From Xiphias gladius (taxonomy: Eukaryota > Chordata > Actinopteri > Istiophoriformes > Xiphiidae), in assembly GCF_016859285.1 (NCBI RefSeq), contig NC_053412.1:6972426-7036425 (forward strand): a stretch of DNA of 64,000 nt, read 5' to 3'. Below the pieces are notes generated by a model. That model searched no databases and was not told where the DNA came from. It saw only the letters and a list, made by a program, of their open reading frames with translations. How positions within the stretch are numbered: the stretch's first letter is position 1; every line of letters begins with the position of its first letter. Shown piece after piece: positions 39,701 through 51,095 of this stretch. A program made the translations under genes and the position numbers.

Positions 39701-40800
39701 GACTCACGCTCCAAGGAGAACGTCAACGCCACAGAGAACTGCATCTCTGCTGTTGGAAAGGTTATGAGGTTTCGGCCAGAGTGTGTCAACGTCAACGAGA
39801 TCCTTCCCCATTGGCTCAGCTGGCTACCGCTCAACGAGGACAAAGAGGAGGCCGTCCACACATTTGATTTTCTGTGTGACCTCATTGAAAGGTAGGACAA
39901 CCACCACCTAATTTCCCCCCCCCCCTTTAATTGCTGGGGGTGTAAATTTTTTTTTTTTTTTTTTTTCCCCCCTCTTGCTGACAATCATCTTCTCTCAACA
40001 GCAACAACCCCATTGTGCTCGGGCCCGACAACTCCAACCTTCCTAAAATTTTCCTCATCATCGCAGACGGAGTTGCAAATGAATCAGTCAAGAGTGAAGA
40101 CGCTTGCAGCAAACGGCTTGCAAATGTCATCCGTCAAGTACAGGTGAGTCATCACTTTGTCACCATGCCAGGAGACTTCATGTGGGTTTGGTTTGAAAGG
40201 GGGGGGGGTTGAAGAATCCATTTGACCACAACCAGTGTAGGATAACATTAAGTTAAGGTCGCAACGGATTTCACACCCAATTAAATTTTATGAGGAACAG
40301 GGACCATATTTGTTGCCAGTCAAACGCCCCAGGTCACTAGAATGACAAGCAAACGTTACAAGGCAGATGCACGTTACAAAACAAGTAAACTGATGGATTG
40401 TTCTTTTTAGGAATGCCCATCGGTTGAGTACAAGGTGACTGTAAACTGAAATTTTTGAATGCAAACAGGTGATGTTGACATCAAGTAGTTAAGTTTTCAC
40501 GGTAGTTTTGAATTTAGAATAACAAGTGACCAGTGATCTGTGCCCAGACGGCATTTAAGTGTCCGCAAAACTAAAGTAGATGAGGCAGAGTCAGGTTTCT
40601 GCGTTCTTGGGAGTTTGAATGTAGATGGTGTGGGATTTTCTGTAGACGAAAAATCAATATTTAAGTGTAGGAAGTTGTTCTTACGTTGACCATTTTTTTG
40701 TCGTTACCTACAGGTGTCGGGAGGATTATGGACGCAGTGTGTATCAACACTGAACGAGACACAGCAGAAAGCCATACAGGACCTACTGAACACTGCCTGA
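28190..40800 (+). CDS. ipo5: Importin-5 (RanBP5/karyopherin beta-3), complete
   Basis: Nuclear import receptor of the importin-beta family, built of HEAT repeats. Coding exons: 28190-28267, 30982-31062, 31870-32062, 32416-32518, 32603-32699, 32784-32888, 33708-33830, 33942-34062, 34182-34269, 34663-34769, 34848-34972, 35218-35307, 35602-35775, 35953-36171, 36288-36371, 36470-36602, 37248-37369, 37521-37617, 37764-37936, 38090-38201, 38470-38525, 38661-38783, 39351-39570, 39663-39891, 40002-40143, 40714-40800. They total 3282 bases, 1093 residues; human IPO5 has about 1097. The start [14 protein letters not shown] matches the family N-terminus; the end is LLNTA. The acidic loop with DELEDDDFD sits near residues 315-330. 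Near-identity to vertebrate IPO5 across all exons (for example [10 protein letters not shown] and KTQTDFND) makes the call secure. One intron is AT-AC. Confidence 0.97.
28268..30981 (+). other. ipo5 intron 1
   Basis: A 2.7-kb intron after the 26-codon first exon. The first 500 bases remain relatively CpG-rich. It contains C-rich and T-rich low-complexity runs (29208-29226, 30015-30050) and no further exon. Open frames near 28982 and 30529 are non-coding by appearance. Confidence 0.7.
36724..36774 (+). repeat. (TG)n microsatellite in ipo5 intron 16
   Basis: About 24 TG units, uninterrupted, in the intron between exons 36470-36602 and 37248-37369. A (GTT)n run lies at 37128-37150 in the same intron. 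Confidence 0.9.
37618..37763 (+). other. ipo5: U12-type AT-AC intron of ipo5
   Basis: The 146-base intron begins ATATCCTTTTT at 37618, matching the U12 AT-AC donor consensus, and ends CTCAC at 37763. TTTCCGTAAC at 37746-37755 is a near-match to the U12 branch-site consensus (TTCCTTAAC), eight bases before the intron end. Joining 37617 to 37764 restores [13 protein letters not shown] exactly as in other IPO5 proteins. The nearest GT...AG alternatives would insert or delete conserved residues. Confidence 0.9.
38857..39097 (+). repeat. Two poly-T runs in an ipo5 intron
   Basis: Uninterrupted T runs of about 22 bases end near 38880 and 39097, in the intron between 38783 and 39351. A further poly-T run at 39948-39966 lies shortly upstream of the acceptor at 40001. 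Confidence 0.75.
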
Positions 40801-42750
40801 GCCTGAACCCCCGGTCACCTCCCTGCTCTTTTAAAAAGCCCATGAAGAAAAGTGAGCTCCTGGATCTCCTCCATACACTCCCTCTTCTTCCTCCTGCTCT
40901 GATCTGTAGTGTGTATGGACGCCGGCTTCATCCCCACCACCACCCCCACCCTACTATTATATAACTCCACCTGCATTCAGCCAACTGGGGGAACAGGTTG
41001 GATATTTATGACAATGGAGGACATTGGCCATCCACCTCAATGACTTTCACCCTGAATCCAAGGAAGTGGGAACAAGTGTCTGTCAGTCATCCCCAGCTTA
41101 TTACAGTTACATGTCTTCTATCTGGACGTTTTGTTTCCAACCATTCCCTGATGTTTGACTTGTCTCGCAGTGCCCAGAGGGACTCATTCTCCACGTAGCC
41201 CAACGCAAACTCATTGGACAGTAAGGCTCAGAGGGGCCATAGTGGTGGTGGGGGGGGAATGGGGACAGGACACTCTAGTGGACTGAGCAATTGAATGAGG
41301 TGAAAATGCACACTGGGCAATCACTGCCTGTCTCCTGTGAAATCTTTTTTTTGTATTTTTATTTTTTCTTTTTTTTTCGTTCCGTGTTCCCAGTGTTACC
41401 TGGGGGGGAAACGGCCTCTGTCTGCCGCAGCTTCAGAGGGTATGTTTCAAAAGTAAAGGCATGTTTGTTTAAGTGGCTAACTCTAGAAATATAAATAGTT
41501 AGTAAATTTACATCATCGTTGTCTGGGAAGAGTTGACATTGATTTAAGCAGCTTTCCTCCATAGCCTTTTAGACAGCTGTTCACAGGAAATGAGTGAAAA
41601 TGAAATGTTTGAACGGTTCTCTGCCCCGTTAGGTAGCACTATAAGGCAAAGGGGCGCTCAGAAAAGTGCAGTAATCTGTAGTTGGCCACGACCACAAAGC
41701 GTGGGGCGAGTTGGAGGAACAAGAATTGTAGAGTATTCGTAAAATGCGTGCTACCATACTATTAAACTTTATGGTTTCGACCCTTCGCAGTCCTGCAGGT
41801 ATGTGATGGAATTCCAAAAAATACCAACAATAAAATTCCATTTGAGAATTCTGAGAAACACGTGTGAGGTTTTTATCCATTTTAATTATTTATCCAAAGT
41901 AAGTCGGGACCTTCTGCCGAATTTCATGAATGTATTTCCAAAAATGTCAAACTGCTCCTTAAAGGTTCAAAAGGCAAAATACAGTTGAGATTGCCTGCCA
42001 TTTCACTAGAGCTGAATGGGGTTCGTCATGTATTACTGACAATGCTGTGACTACTGCGTCCTGCTAAACGCTACCAATCAACCGAGACACCAGTTGTTTC
42101 AACAGAGCAGCCATGCTTTATTAGGACACCTAGACCAACAGCAAATGTTTTAAATTAAAGCTTTCAACCAAACTCCGACAGTAATAGATGTTGACCTGGC
42201 GCCTTCTGTAGACGGCTGAAACTGTTTATTCCTCCTTTTTACAAAATCTCAAAATATACATATGCATGTTGTACAGACTTCTGTAAATGCAGGAGTTTAT
42301 TAGGAAGCTAAAAACTTATGCAACAGTCCTGCAATAAATCCTACCTTCATGAAGACTGTAATGTTTAGTTTTGTGCCATTTATTGTGGTGGTATACAGAG
42401 GTGTTTGTAATCATTAGTTATAGCTAAATATACTTTAACTGAGTGTAGTGCCAGAACAAATTGACTCAGCATTGAATATGTATCTTCTCTACACATAAGG
42501 ACTGTTGTAGATTCACTTTAAATTCCATTGGGGCTATTCGCTGACATTGAAGGTGGCAGTTTAAATGCCCAGTCCAGCTGGGAACACCTGGCTAGGGCAG
42601 ACTACTGAGGCTCGTCACTTCTTTCCAGTTGCTGTTGGAACTTAATTGTGTAAAGCAGGAATTTTTTTTTTTTTTTAATTACAACACATGACTAAGTGCA
42701 ATTTTCTCTGCCAAGACCAGCTTTTCAAGATTTCACTTTTAAATAAACAG
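40801..42750 (+). other. ipo5: ipo5 3' UTR and downstream sequence
   Basis: No further coding frame follows the TGA at 40798-40800. AATAAA signals occur at 42333-42338 and 42742-42747; which is used cannot be told. atg13 ends convergently at 43314, leaving at most 2.5 kb for both 3' UTRs. Confidence 0.5.
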
Positions 42751-43313
42751 CCTTTTCTGAAGGCCGTTACACAAACAATAGGTTTGCTTTCTCGACTAAC
42801 ATCGCTCATATTTCACCTTTTAGCTTGACTATAATCAGAGGCCATGGTGGGAGAGGGGATCGATTTTTGTAGTGAACAAAAACTGTCTGTCCTTGAATTG
42901 CATGGCTGTCTAAAGTGACAGGAAACTCTATGATCATCTGATTTTCCTGCTTAAACACTGATGGGAAGAGTGGCTTTGTGCCACATAGAAAATAAAGATT
43001 TTCAGTTTGAATCACCACTACCAGACTGGGGGGTGCCAGTGTCAGAGAAAATAACAGTATTTACAGTGAAGGACTATCTGTACAAGCTGGAAAGTGAGTT
43101 GAGCGTGCTGAACAGGAAGGTAAGAGGAAAATGTCAGAAATGAGCTTCACATTAAAACATGATTTAGTCAGTGATTCTCTCGTGACAAACGACTACAGAG
43201 CCTCCAGTCTGCTTCTCCTTTTCATTTTTTTTTTTTCCCACCATCCATTTAGTCTTTTGTCACACGTAGTCATCTCGTTTTGGTCTTCCCCCTTCCCTTC
43301 ACTCCTCTCCCTC

Positions 43314-46300
43314 CTACTGGAGCATGTCCACAAAAGCGTCAAACTCGTCGATGTTCTTCTCGTAGACGGCCAGTTTCTCTGGCAGCGAGTCCTGCAGAGA
43401 GAGAATGCAAATCGTGGTTACCGCTTACATTTGTTCGCTGTTTTGCTGAATCACACCATGAAAACAGACTTAAACATTAACGGGGTAAAAGAACAAGTGC
43501 GTTACCAGGTCATCGGCCATCGACTGGGAGCTGATGTGTAGTGAGAGGCTGGCCAGTTGAGGAGGGTTCTGAAACTCTCTGTAGAAGGTGCCCAAATCCA
43601 TCGGCAACAGGTCGTCTTTAGAGAAGGCAGGTCGCTACAAAAACAGACGGACGGAAATTCACACAATTTTTTTTTTAATAAACATTGTCTCCCTCTTAAA
43701 CAAAAAATGAGTACTGTTAACTTGTTTTGATGATATAGAGTTCAATAATTATCAATAAATCTGCCAATTATTTTTTTCTATTGTCTATTCTAAAAATCTG
43801 TGACAAGGCAATAATCATTTTGGAGGTTGATCCTGCGATTCACTTTTCAGTTCCACCATTCCCATATACTGTGCAAATATACAGTTGCACCTCTAGAGGA
43901 AAGGCTGGACAGAAGAGACTCCAACAATAAGTACGTACAAAGTCGACCATGACGAAATCATCCTGCTGCCCTGATCCCTCTGAGCCCTGAGAATGAAGGC
44001 TGGCCTGTAGGGGGGAAGGGCAGGTCGGGGAGAGTGGAGGCCGCACCTGAACACACACAGAAAAAGAACCTAAGTGTAGAAAGCTTGTGTCAACCCAAAA
44101 TGACTGTGTGGGATTTAACTTTATCTCCCAAATGTTTTGAGTATTTTTTGAAGTATTAGCCAATGCCCATTTCAAGACGGAACTAAACATTCTGTCGTGC
44201 ACTGAAGCAACATCATCTTCAGCTCCATCAGCAGACAACACATTAAAAATTTGATCTACAGTTACCATGGGATCATTCTCCTCCGAGTCCAGGCCTCGAG
44301 GAGCAAATGCAGCAAATGGCAGGTCCAGACTGGCTGCTGTTATCTACGAAGATACGCACGCGGCTGAGTTCAGTGTACTCTTCAGCGATGCAAATATGAG
44401 TGGCTAAAAAATAAATGAAACAAACAAACAGGAAATAAACACAACTAACTGTATTTGATTTACCTGTGTGCTGGGTTTATTGACAAAGGCTCCGACTTTC
44501 CTCGTGAACGCATTGAGAGACTCCACCGGGTCAGAGGGAGAGACACTCCTCCTCCCCTCATCCCTCCTTCCCTCTACGCTCTGCGACAGACCATCATCAT
44601 CACCGCTGGGAAGAGGGATGAGACACTGTTACAGAAGGTTTCATCAAACTCAAATCTCAGTCGTTGCTCTAAAACTAAATAATGATCAACAAACCTATCA
44701 GCCTGCCACATGTAACTGTCATTTTACTTAATTACCATAACAACAAAAGTAAATTACCTTATTGAGCTTGCAGTATAAACAGGACAACAGGCACATATAA
44801 TGTGCAAGGACACTAAAAAGTTAAACATTTAGTTTGATGAGTTCAAGTGATGTCAGGAGAGACTTACCTGCTGCCAGGTGTGTTGGGGGCGTGCTCCACT
44901 GTCAGGTGCGCATCTGCTCCATGAGGAGGATGGGCAGGGACCAACACAACCCCGCCCTCCTTCCCAGCATGCAACACCTGAAGAGCAAAATCATGGCCAA
45001 AGTTATAGTGGATTGACTAGAAATGGCTGCATTAGTGTCCGCAAAAGAGAGAACATAAAAATTATGTCAGGGAAGCCATTAACGTTCTGGAGAACAAACA
45101 AACTGCTATCTGGTCTAATTACACTTCATCACAGAAATAAATCATCAAAATCATCAATGATATTTGCAGTATAACATTAATCAAGGCTGGATTCTTCTGT
45201 TCACGTTTAATCCTCTTACTGGCAAAACGAGGTGTATACACTGGCTCCGGGCCTAAGAGAACGTGTTATGTACTATGTGGGTTTTTATCTATATGGTTCT
45301 ATTTTGTAGACTATGGATTAGAGCCTGACCAATACTTGATTTTTTTTTAAGTTCATATTGATATTTGAGTTTGAGTTTTTAAAAAAAAAAACAACAAAAA
45401 AAAAAAACAGACCTTCTGGATAAGGATTCCTTAAATTCGGTTATATATGTTTGTTTATTTAGCGCAAGATATGGTACGTTCTGAGCAGGAGATTTGACAG
45501 AAAATGAAAAAACCATTTATTGCACTCTGGTGGGCAAACTGAATTTGTCACCCATCAGCGCTTTTGCCAAGCCATTTATACTGAGGTGTCCATCCCTTAT
45601 GTCTGGAAATTATTAGGACAGTGTGGGGAAAGTAGCATTTTCACTAAGCCGGAGTGTTTCGTGGCAATAATGGATTTTTATATGATTTTTGCTTCAATGC
45701 GATAAAGTATCCTGAATATGTTGGATTTGCCCAAAACTAACATTTCTTTGTCAATAAAATGTTTCTAAATTGGTTATCGCAACAAACTGAAATAAAAATA
45801 CATATACCATGACAGAGGATTTATCCTTATTGCCCACTCCTATGTAATGAAGGCACGCTGTCTAAATTGCCATAAACAGATCTTTGGAGTGTCTGTGCTC
45901 CAATTTCAGGCGACAAAACACAGATACATCTGTATAAGCGTGTATGATAAAAATCAGCCAATGATATTTGCTAGACTCTGCTATTTATCTGGAAGTGAGG
46001 TGAACTGATTGGTGACTGACTGGCGCATCACCTGGTTTGGGTTGGCAGCAGGGTGACAGAGTTCAGCAGCTCCTGCCAGAGCTGGAGGCTGGTAGGATAA
46101 CCTGGAAGTATACAGCTAGAGAGAGCGAGGCAGACAAACAAAAACAAGAAGAAATATTAATCACAAAACATTAAGGATTTCAGGTTTAATCGTATGCAGT
46201 ATAACACTGGAGAGACACACAGTGCTGCAAAACGTAGAGTTGTGCTCGAGATGGATCAAAGATTAATGTGGCTCTCTACTGTCGTACATGAGGTGGAGAT

Positions 46301-49300
46301 GATAAAAGATTATGACGAAACAGTTCTAGTGAACAGCAGCATTCACAGCAAAGTGAAGCTACAATGCATGAAGCTCTGTGCTGAAGTAAGCGATGGAACT
46401 TTAAACACAGTCAAAAGAGATGATGGTTTAAAAAAAAAAAAAAAAAAAAAAAAAATTCTGATGCAACTCTGATACACCAAAGAGCGACACACATCCCAAA
46501 ACAAATGAGAAATCTAATAGAACAACAGAGTTGTTCAGTGCAGTTTCAGGGTGAATCAACACAGTCACACTCTCACAGTGGCCAGTGCAGACTCACAGTG
46601 TGAGTGACAAGTCCAGGAGCCAATGGAAGCTGCAGACTGTCCAGGGGGAGGGGCTTAGACAGTTTAGAAGGAGACGGACTCAGTGTACACACACACTGAG
46701 ATAATGCAGACACGCACATGGAAAAAAAGTACAGTAAAAGGACAACAGGAAAGAAAACAGACAAAGAGAGAAAAGAGAAAGTGAAATGAAAAACAGTTAT
46801 GAAAATGGAGAGAAGTCACAAGGTAAAGGAAAGACACGGTTAAGAACAGCTAGTCAGTGTTTCCTACCTGGGAGGGAGGGGAAGTGGAGAAGGAGGTGGT
46901 GCAGACCTCCTGTGAATCCTGAACTCCTGCAAATGGTCCGTCCTCCTCATCAGGAGCTCTAGTCAGACACAGACACAGATACACACACAGACACACACAC
47001 ACACACACTCACTTTAATTTACCTGATACATTTTACATCCTACTGAGGCTGGAAACTCCAGCAGGAAGGCAGCAAAGTTACAAACCGATGGAGAAGCAAA
47101 ATTTATATTTTGTCTTTAAAACATACATACTCTGCTTTTTTTCTTCATATCATCGAGATGTGAACAGATCTGAAGAATTTCTCAGAAGCAGGTTCTGTGC
47201 ACTACATTGAGTTTAACGTTTAGACTTAGATTTACACTTTTTAACTATTTTCAGTCAACCTAAAATCCCAAACAGAAAATAATGTTCATTTAAAAATGAA
47301 ATCATAGTCTCACAGACATTAGTGAGGTAGAGCTAATGTATTAGTGTGACCTCCAGATGATGCATTGCATCACCTAAACGCTCTCTATTGTTTGTGGTGA
47401 GGCTGAGACTCAACTGAAGCACTCTCTCTCCGATTGCGGTTTAAACTTGTGGGCAGATAACGACAGAATTTTCATTTGAAAATGAACGGTTGCTTTCACT
47501 TCCAGAGCTCTCCGTATCTACCTGTAGTTGCAGGGCTGTCCCATATTTGCAGCACGCTGGCTGCTGCAGGGAGGATCCACAAAGTGATCCACAATGATCC
47601 CCATGATAGGAACTGACCGCTCAAACTGCCTGCAGAGGACGACATTTCAACAATTGACTAGTTAAGCTCATTTTGTAAAGTAATGAAGCCCCGAAGCCAA
47701 ATGTCTTCATACATCAGATTTTCTATTTGAAACTTGTTTTGTAAGAAAATGATCTTGGTTAAGATGTAGTGTGTTAGTTTACCTGTTAGACATGAATGCC
47801 AGGTTGGTGCGGTAGGCACATGAAAGTGTGACTGTGCCAACCGGGGTGCCAACGACACCAACGCGCACCGTCTGAAAACCTTAAAAACAAACAACAAGGA
47901 GCCTCAGTAAACAAGCATTTCAGCTCATTTCATGCAGTTTGCTTCAGACATTCTCAGTGTAACTTCTACTTCATTTATTCTAAATATGCTGTTATTTTCT
48001 AACATGTTGTAATAAATTGACTTTAATAGGGAAACCGCTTATAAGGTCATATGTCTGATGTTTTACTTCATGTGACTAACAATCAAAACTTTTAAAACAT
48101 GTAATTTATAATACGTTTGCTTCTTGTCTAATTAATTTTGAATGTTACAGGAACTAGAAGGGAAAAAATAAATAAATAAAAACTCTGTTGAACAATAAGC
48201 AATTGAAAAATATGTTCATTTTCAAGCCCTATTTGCACCATAGTATGTAAGATTTTACACAGAAGCACACCACAGTGTAACACCTCAGTTTTTAACGTCT
48301 ACTGTAAAACAGGTTTGTCAATTGTGGGTGCACGATTAAAAACCCCTTTAGAGGGTCTTAATGTCAGTGATTTAAGACATGTCAGTCAAGAAGCTGAGTT
48401 TACAGTTACCTTCCCCTAATCCACTCAGCTGGACTTCCCCAAAGTAGATCCTAGACAGAAGAGAGACAGAAACAAGACAAACCTGTAAGTTTGGGTGAAT
48501 GGACTGAAAGTTAATGAGCAAAAACAGTACGAATAAAAGCAGTGCAGCTGGCTGCAGACAAAATGAAGACATATCTAAGTTGGTGTAGCTTGGCGTAGCT
48601 TGGCACATTTAAAACAGCTGTTTGACCGGACAGAGACAGTCCACACACCTGTATAATATGACATAGTCGTGTCCCTGCTTTCTGGACAATTTATAGGCGG
48701 GTGTTACTCTGGTGATGGCCAGCAGAGACTTCAGAAGGACAGAAAGACGGTTGTATACAGTATATGACACCTTGATGTCCTTATCGCACCTGCAGCAGAA
48801 ACAGACAACAAAACAACTCATTACAATACAGCAACCTGGTGGTATTTGGAATAAGTTTCAAAATAATATTAAAAAATACCTCCACATTTTATTATTTTTT
48901 ATGGACTTGGTAGTTTATTGTTTTTTCTGCTTTTTTTGCCTCTTTTATTTTGAACTAAAATTTTCTTCCATGACATGAACCAAAAAAAAAAAAAAAAAAT
49001 CATAACATCTTAGCCAACAGTCTGCTCTTAATGGATTGCAAGACATACTTTTATATTTACATTTACATTTCTCTTAATCCTCTATTGATTCAAATCAGCT
49101 GTACACGCTAAACTTGTAATGTAGGCTTATTGAGGGAGAATCAACCTTGTGAAAATGAAGTCCATCACTCATATTTTTCCAAAGCTGTAAAACTTTTTAC
49201 AAGGAATGTCCTGTTCAAGTTTTTTGCCCCTGAGTCATTTAATATTGAGCATCTGCCAAAAACAAGTCTCTTCCAAGGTTCATATTTTTGTTTGAGAATA

Positions 49301-51083
49301 AAACCTTGCCGGGACAAAAAGTAGTCCTATATTACAACAGCACCCTGGACATGTGACATAACTACAAAATGTCACTGAAATAGAAACATAGTAACCCATT
49401 TATGACTCAAAGCAGCTGCTGAAACTGCTGGCTATAATGCGTTATTTGTATTTCTTCACAAAGATGTACATATAGCATAGGTGGTAGACTACTGTTTTTT
49501 AGCTGTTTCAGAAGCCTAGCAGGAAGAAGCAGTTATCACAAGTGCTGCACATGATGAAGTAACCATTCCAGGACCAATATTGGGGCAACTGATGTCCACA
49601 GATTAAGACTTGTGGTCTAATCCTGTACAACCTTATAAGAGGGACAAAAACATAGACAGCACTGACGGATCTCTTGATTCATTAAACATTCCTTGACTAT
49701 TTGGTTAAAAGAAGAATTAAAAAGCAAAACCCACTCACTTTTCATTCATCTCCAGGCACCAAGTCTCTAACTCCATTGAGTCACCCTGAGTTGCACAGAA
49801 ACAGACAGACAGATGAGCAGAGGAACATAAAACCGGGACTAAAAATAGAACTATCTTCATTTTCAGTTTTTTGAAATGTACAGGAGTAGATGAGTAGTCT
49901 GGGTACTGAAATACATAATATACTGGTGATATTTATGTGCAATGAGCATTTTTTCTGGCTTGTGTTTTTAGCATGCAGACCCACAGAGCAGTATAGCTAC
50001 TGTTCTTCTTGCTGTTAACATAGACCGCACCAACCACTCATGGTTTACAAGCCCGATACCCAACATCATTATTTGTGATATTCTAATAAAACCTATGTTA
50101 AAAGTCACTACAGAGCTTGAGCTCATCTTGGTGAAGAAGTTATTTTACAAAAAACGAAAATGGCAGCAGTAGATGATCCACGGTTGACCCGCATTAGGGA
50201 GGTTTTACCTCTGATGTCTTCAGGGAGATCTCAACACACATGGAGCGTCCAATGCCAGGAAGTTGGCCGGCCAGTGCCTTCTTGGCTTCATGAGTCACCT
50301 CTGGGATGTCTTTGATGGCCAAATTAAACTAGAAGAAATACCAATCAACTGACTAAATTTCACACTTATACGAGAAGACCAACAGTCAAAACAAGCTACA
50401 GATATGTAAAAATAGCAAAATAAGTGACATATTTTAAATCCGATCAATTATTACAATAGAAAAACAGGGGAAAGACAAAAATTTGTTTACCCAGTCAGAG
50501 CCTGTAGGTGATGAGGAAGAGCGAGTGCAGATTTTCTCTCCAAGACGGGCTTGGACTATCACCTGGACGGTCTACAAACACACAACAGGACATAAGAAAC
50601 CAAGCTGTGAACAGCTTCACAGAAGCAGTCCATATGAAAACTGTTTACAGGAGTAACAGGAACACTGTGTGTGGAAAGACAAGCTGCTGTGGAATATCTT
50701 AAATTTCATTTTTAATGCTGTGAGCACCACTAATAAAATTTACCTCCATTATATATTAAATATCAGAGACAAATATCTCAAATAAAACCAAAACTATCTG
50801 ATGGGATAGTGATAATTAGTAGTAAGTGGAAAAAAAAATTTGTTTGTTTTAATGAAGCAGTGTTTTCAGAATTGTAAGCAACTTAAGGCTACACATGATA
50901 GGCTTCAATATGTTCCTTTAGAAACCTGTAGTAAATGACTTGGATAGGTTCATATTTTTCTGCACACATGGAAAAACCTATGTTGGGACAAAGAGCATCA
51001 TACCAGCCTCTTACCTTCAACGCAAAGAACTTAATGAACTTGTCCAAGTCCTTTTTATCCTGGGGACTTAGGTCACTGTCCAT
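43314..51083 (-). CDS. atg13: Autophagy-related protein 13, complete
   Basis: Regulatory subunit of the ULK1-FIP200-ATG101 complex that starts autophagosome formation. Coding exons, 5' to 3': 51083-51015, 50571-50491, 50328-50209, 49785-49739, 48789-48649, 48450-48410, 47879-47783, 47629-47522, 46958-46868, 46695-46597, 46115-46032, 44977-44868, 44605-44464, 44343-44266, 44046-43939, 43634-43506, 43391-43314. They total 1623 bases, 540 residues, close to human ATG13 isoforms. The HORMA domain is about residues 1-198 (start [34 protein letters not shown]). The middle is Ser/Pro-rich and poorly conserved. The [10 protein letters not shown] motif is kept. The LC3-interacting motif is FVMV (about 467-470) after acidic residues, and the ULK1-binding C-terminus is FDAFVDMLQ. 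Exon 46695-46597 is the least certain. Confidence 0.96.
45315..45830. repeat. Diverged interspersed repeat in an atg13 intron
   Basis: The intron between exons 46032-46115 and 44868-44977 contains GAGCCTGACCAATACTTGAT with TTCATATTGATATTTGAG, resembling from memory a common teleost repeat with a GGCTGACCGATA start. A related phrase (CCAATACCAATATTGATATTTG) occurs at 23605-23625. The class is not certain. Confidence 0.35.
46426..46455 (+). repeat. Poly-A run in an atg13 intron
   Basis: Nearly 25 consecutive A residues (poly-T in the atg13 transcript), between exons 46115-46032 and 46695-46597. Similar A-runs of 16-17 bases occur at 16311-16336 and 48982-48998. Confidence 0.8.
46597..46695 (-). 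other. atg13: Probable variable exon of atg13 (33 residues)
   Basis: Phase-0/phase-0 exon with acceptor ATCTCAG and donor GTGAGT, encoding a Ser/Pro/Leu-rich stretch beginning [14 protein letters not shown]. Its length is a multiple of three, so it could be skipped without a frameshift. It falls where mammalian ATG13 transcripts differ by optional exons. I do not recognise the peptide itself. Confidence 0.55.
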
Positions 51084-51095
51084 GTTGACACAACC

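Noticed and set aside
39526-39984. 152-codon minus-strand frame antisense to ipo5
   Set aside because: It is the antisense shadow of two ipo5 exons and the intron between them, with poly-Lys and poly-His from homopolymer runs.
43840-44268. 142-codon minus-strand frame in atg13
   Set aside because: Contains the true exon 44046-43939, but the flanking parts are intron read-through; donor and acceptor sites and phases support the spliced form.
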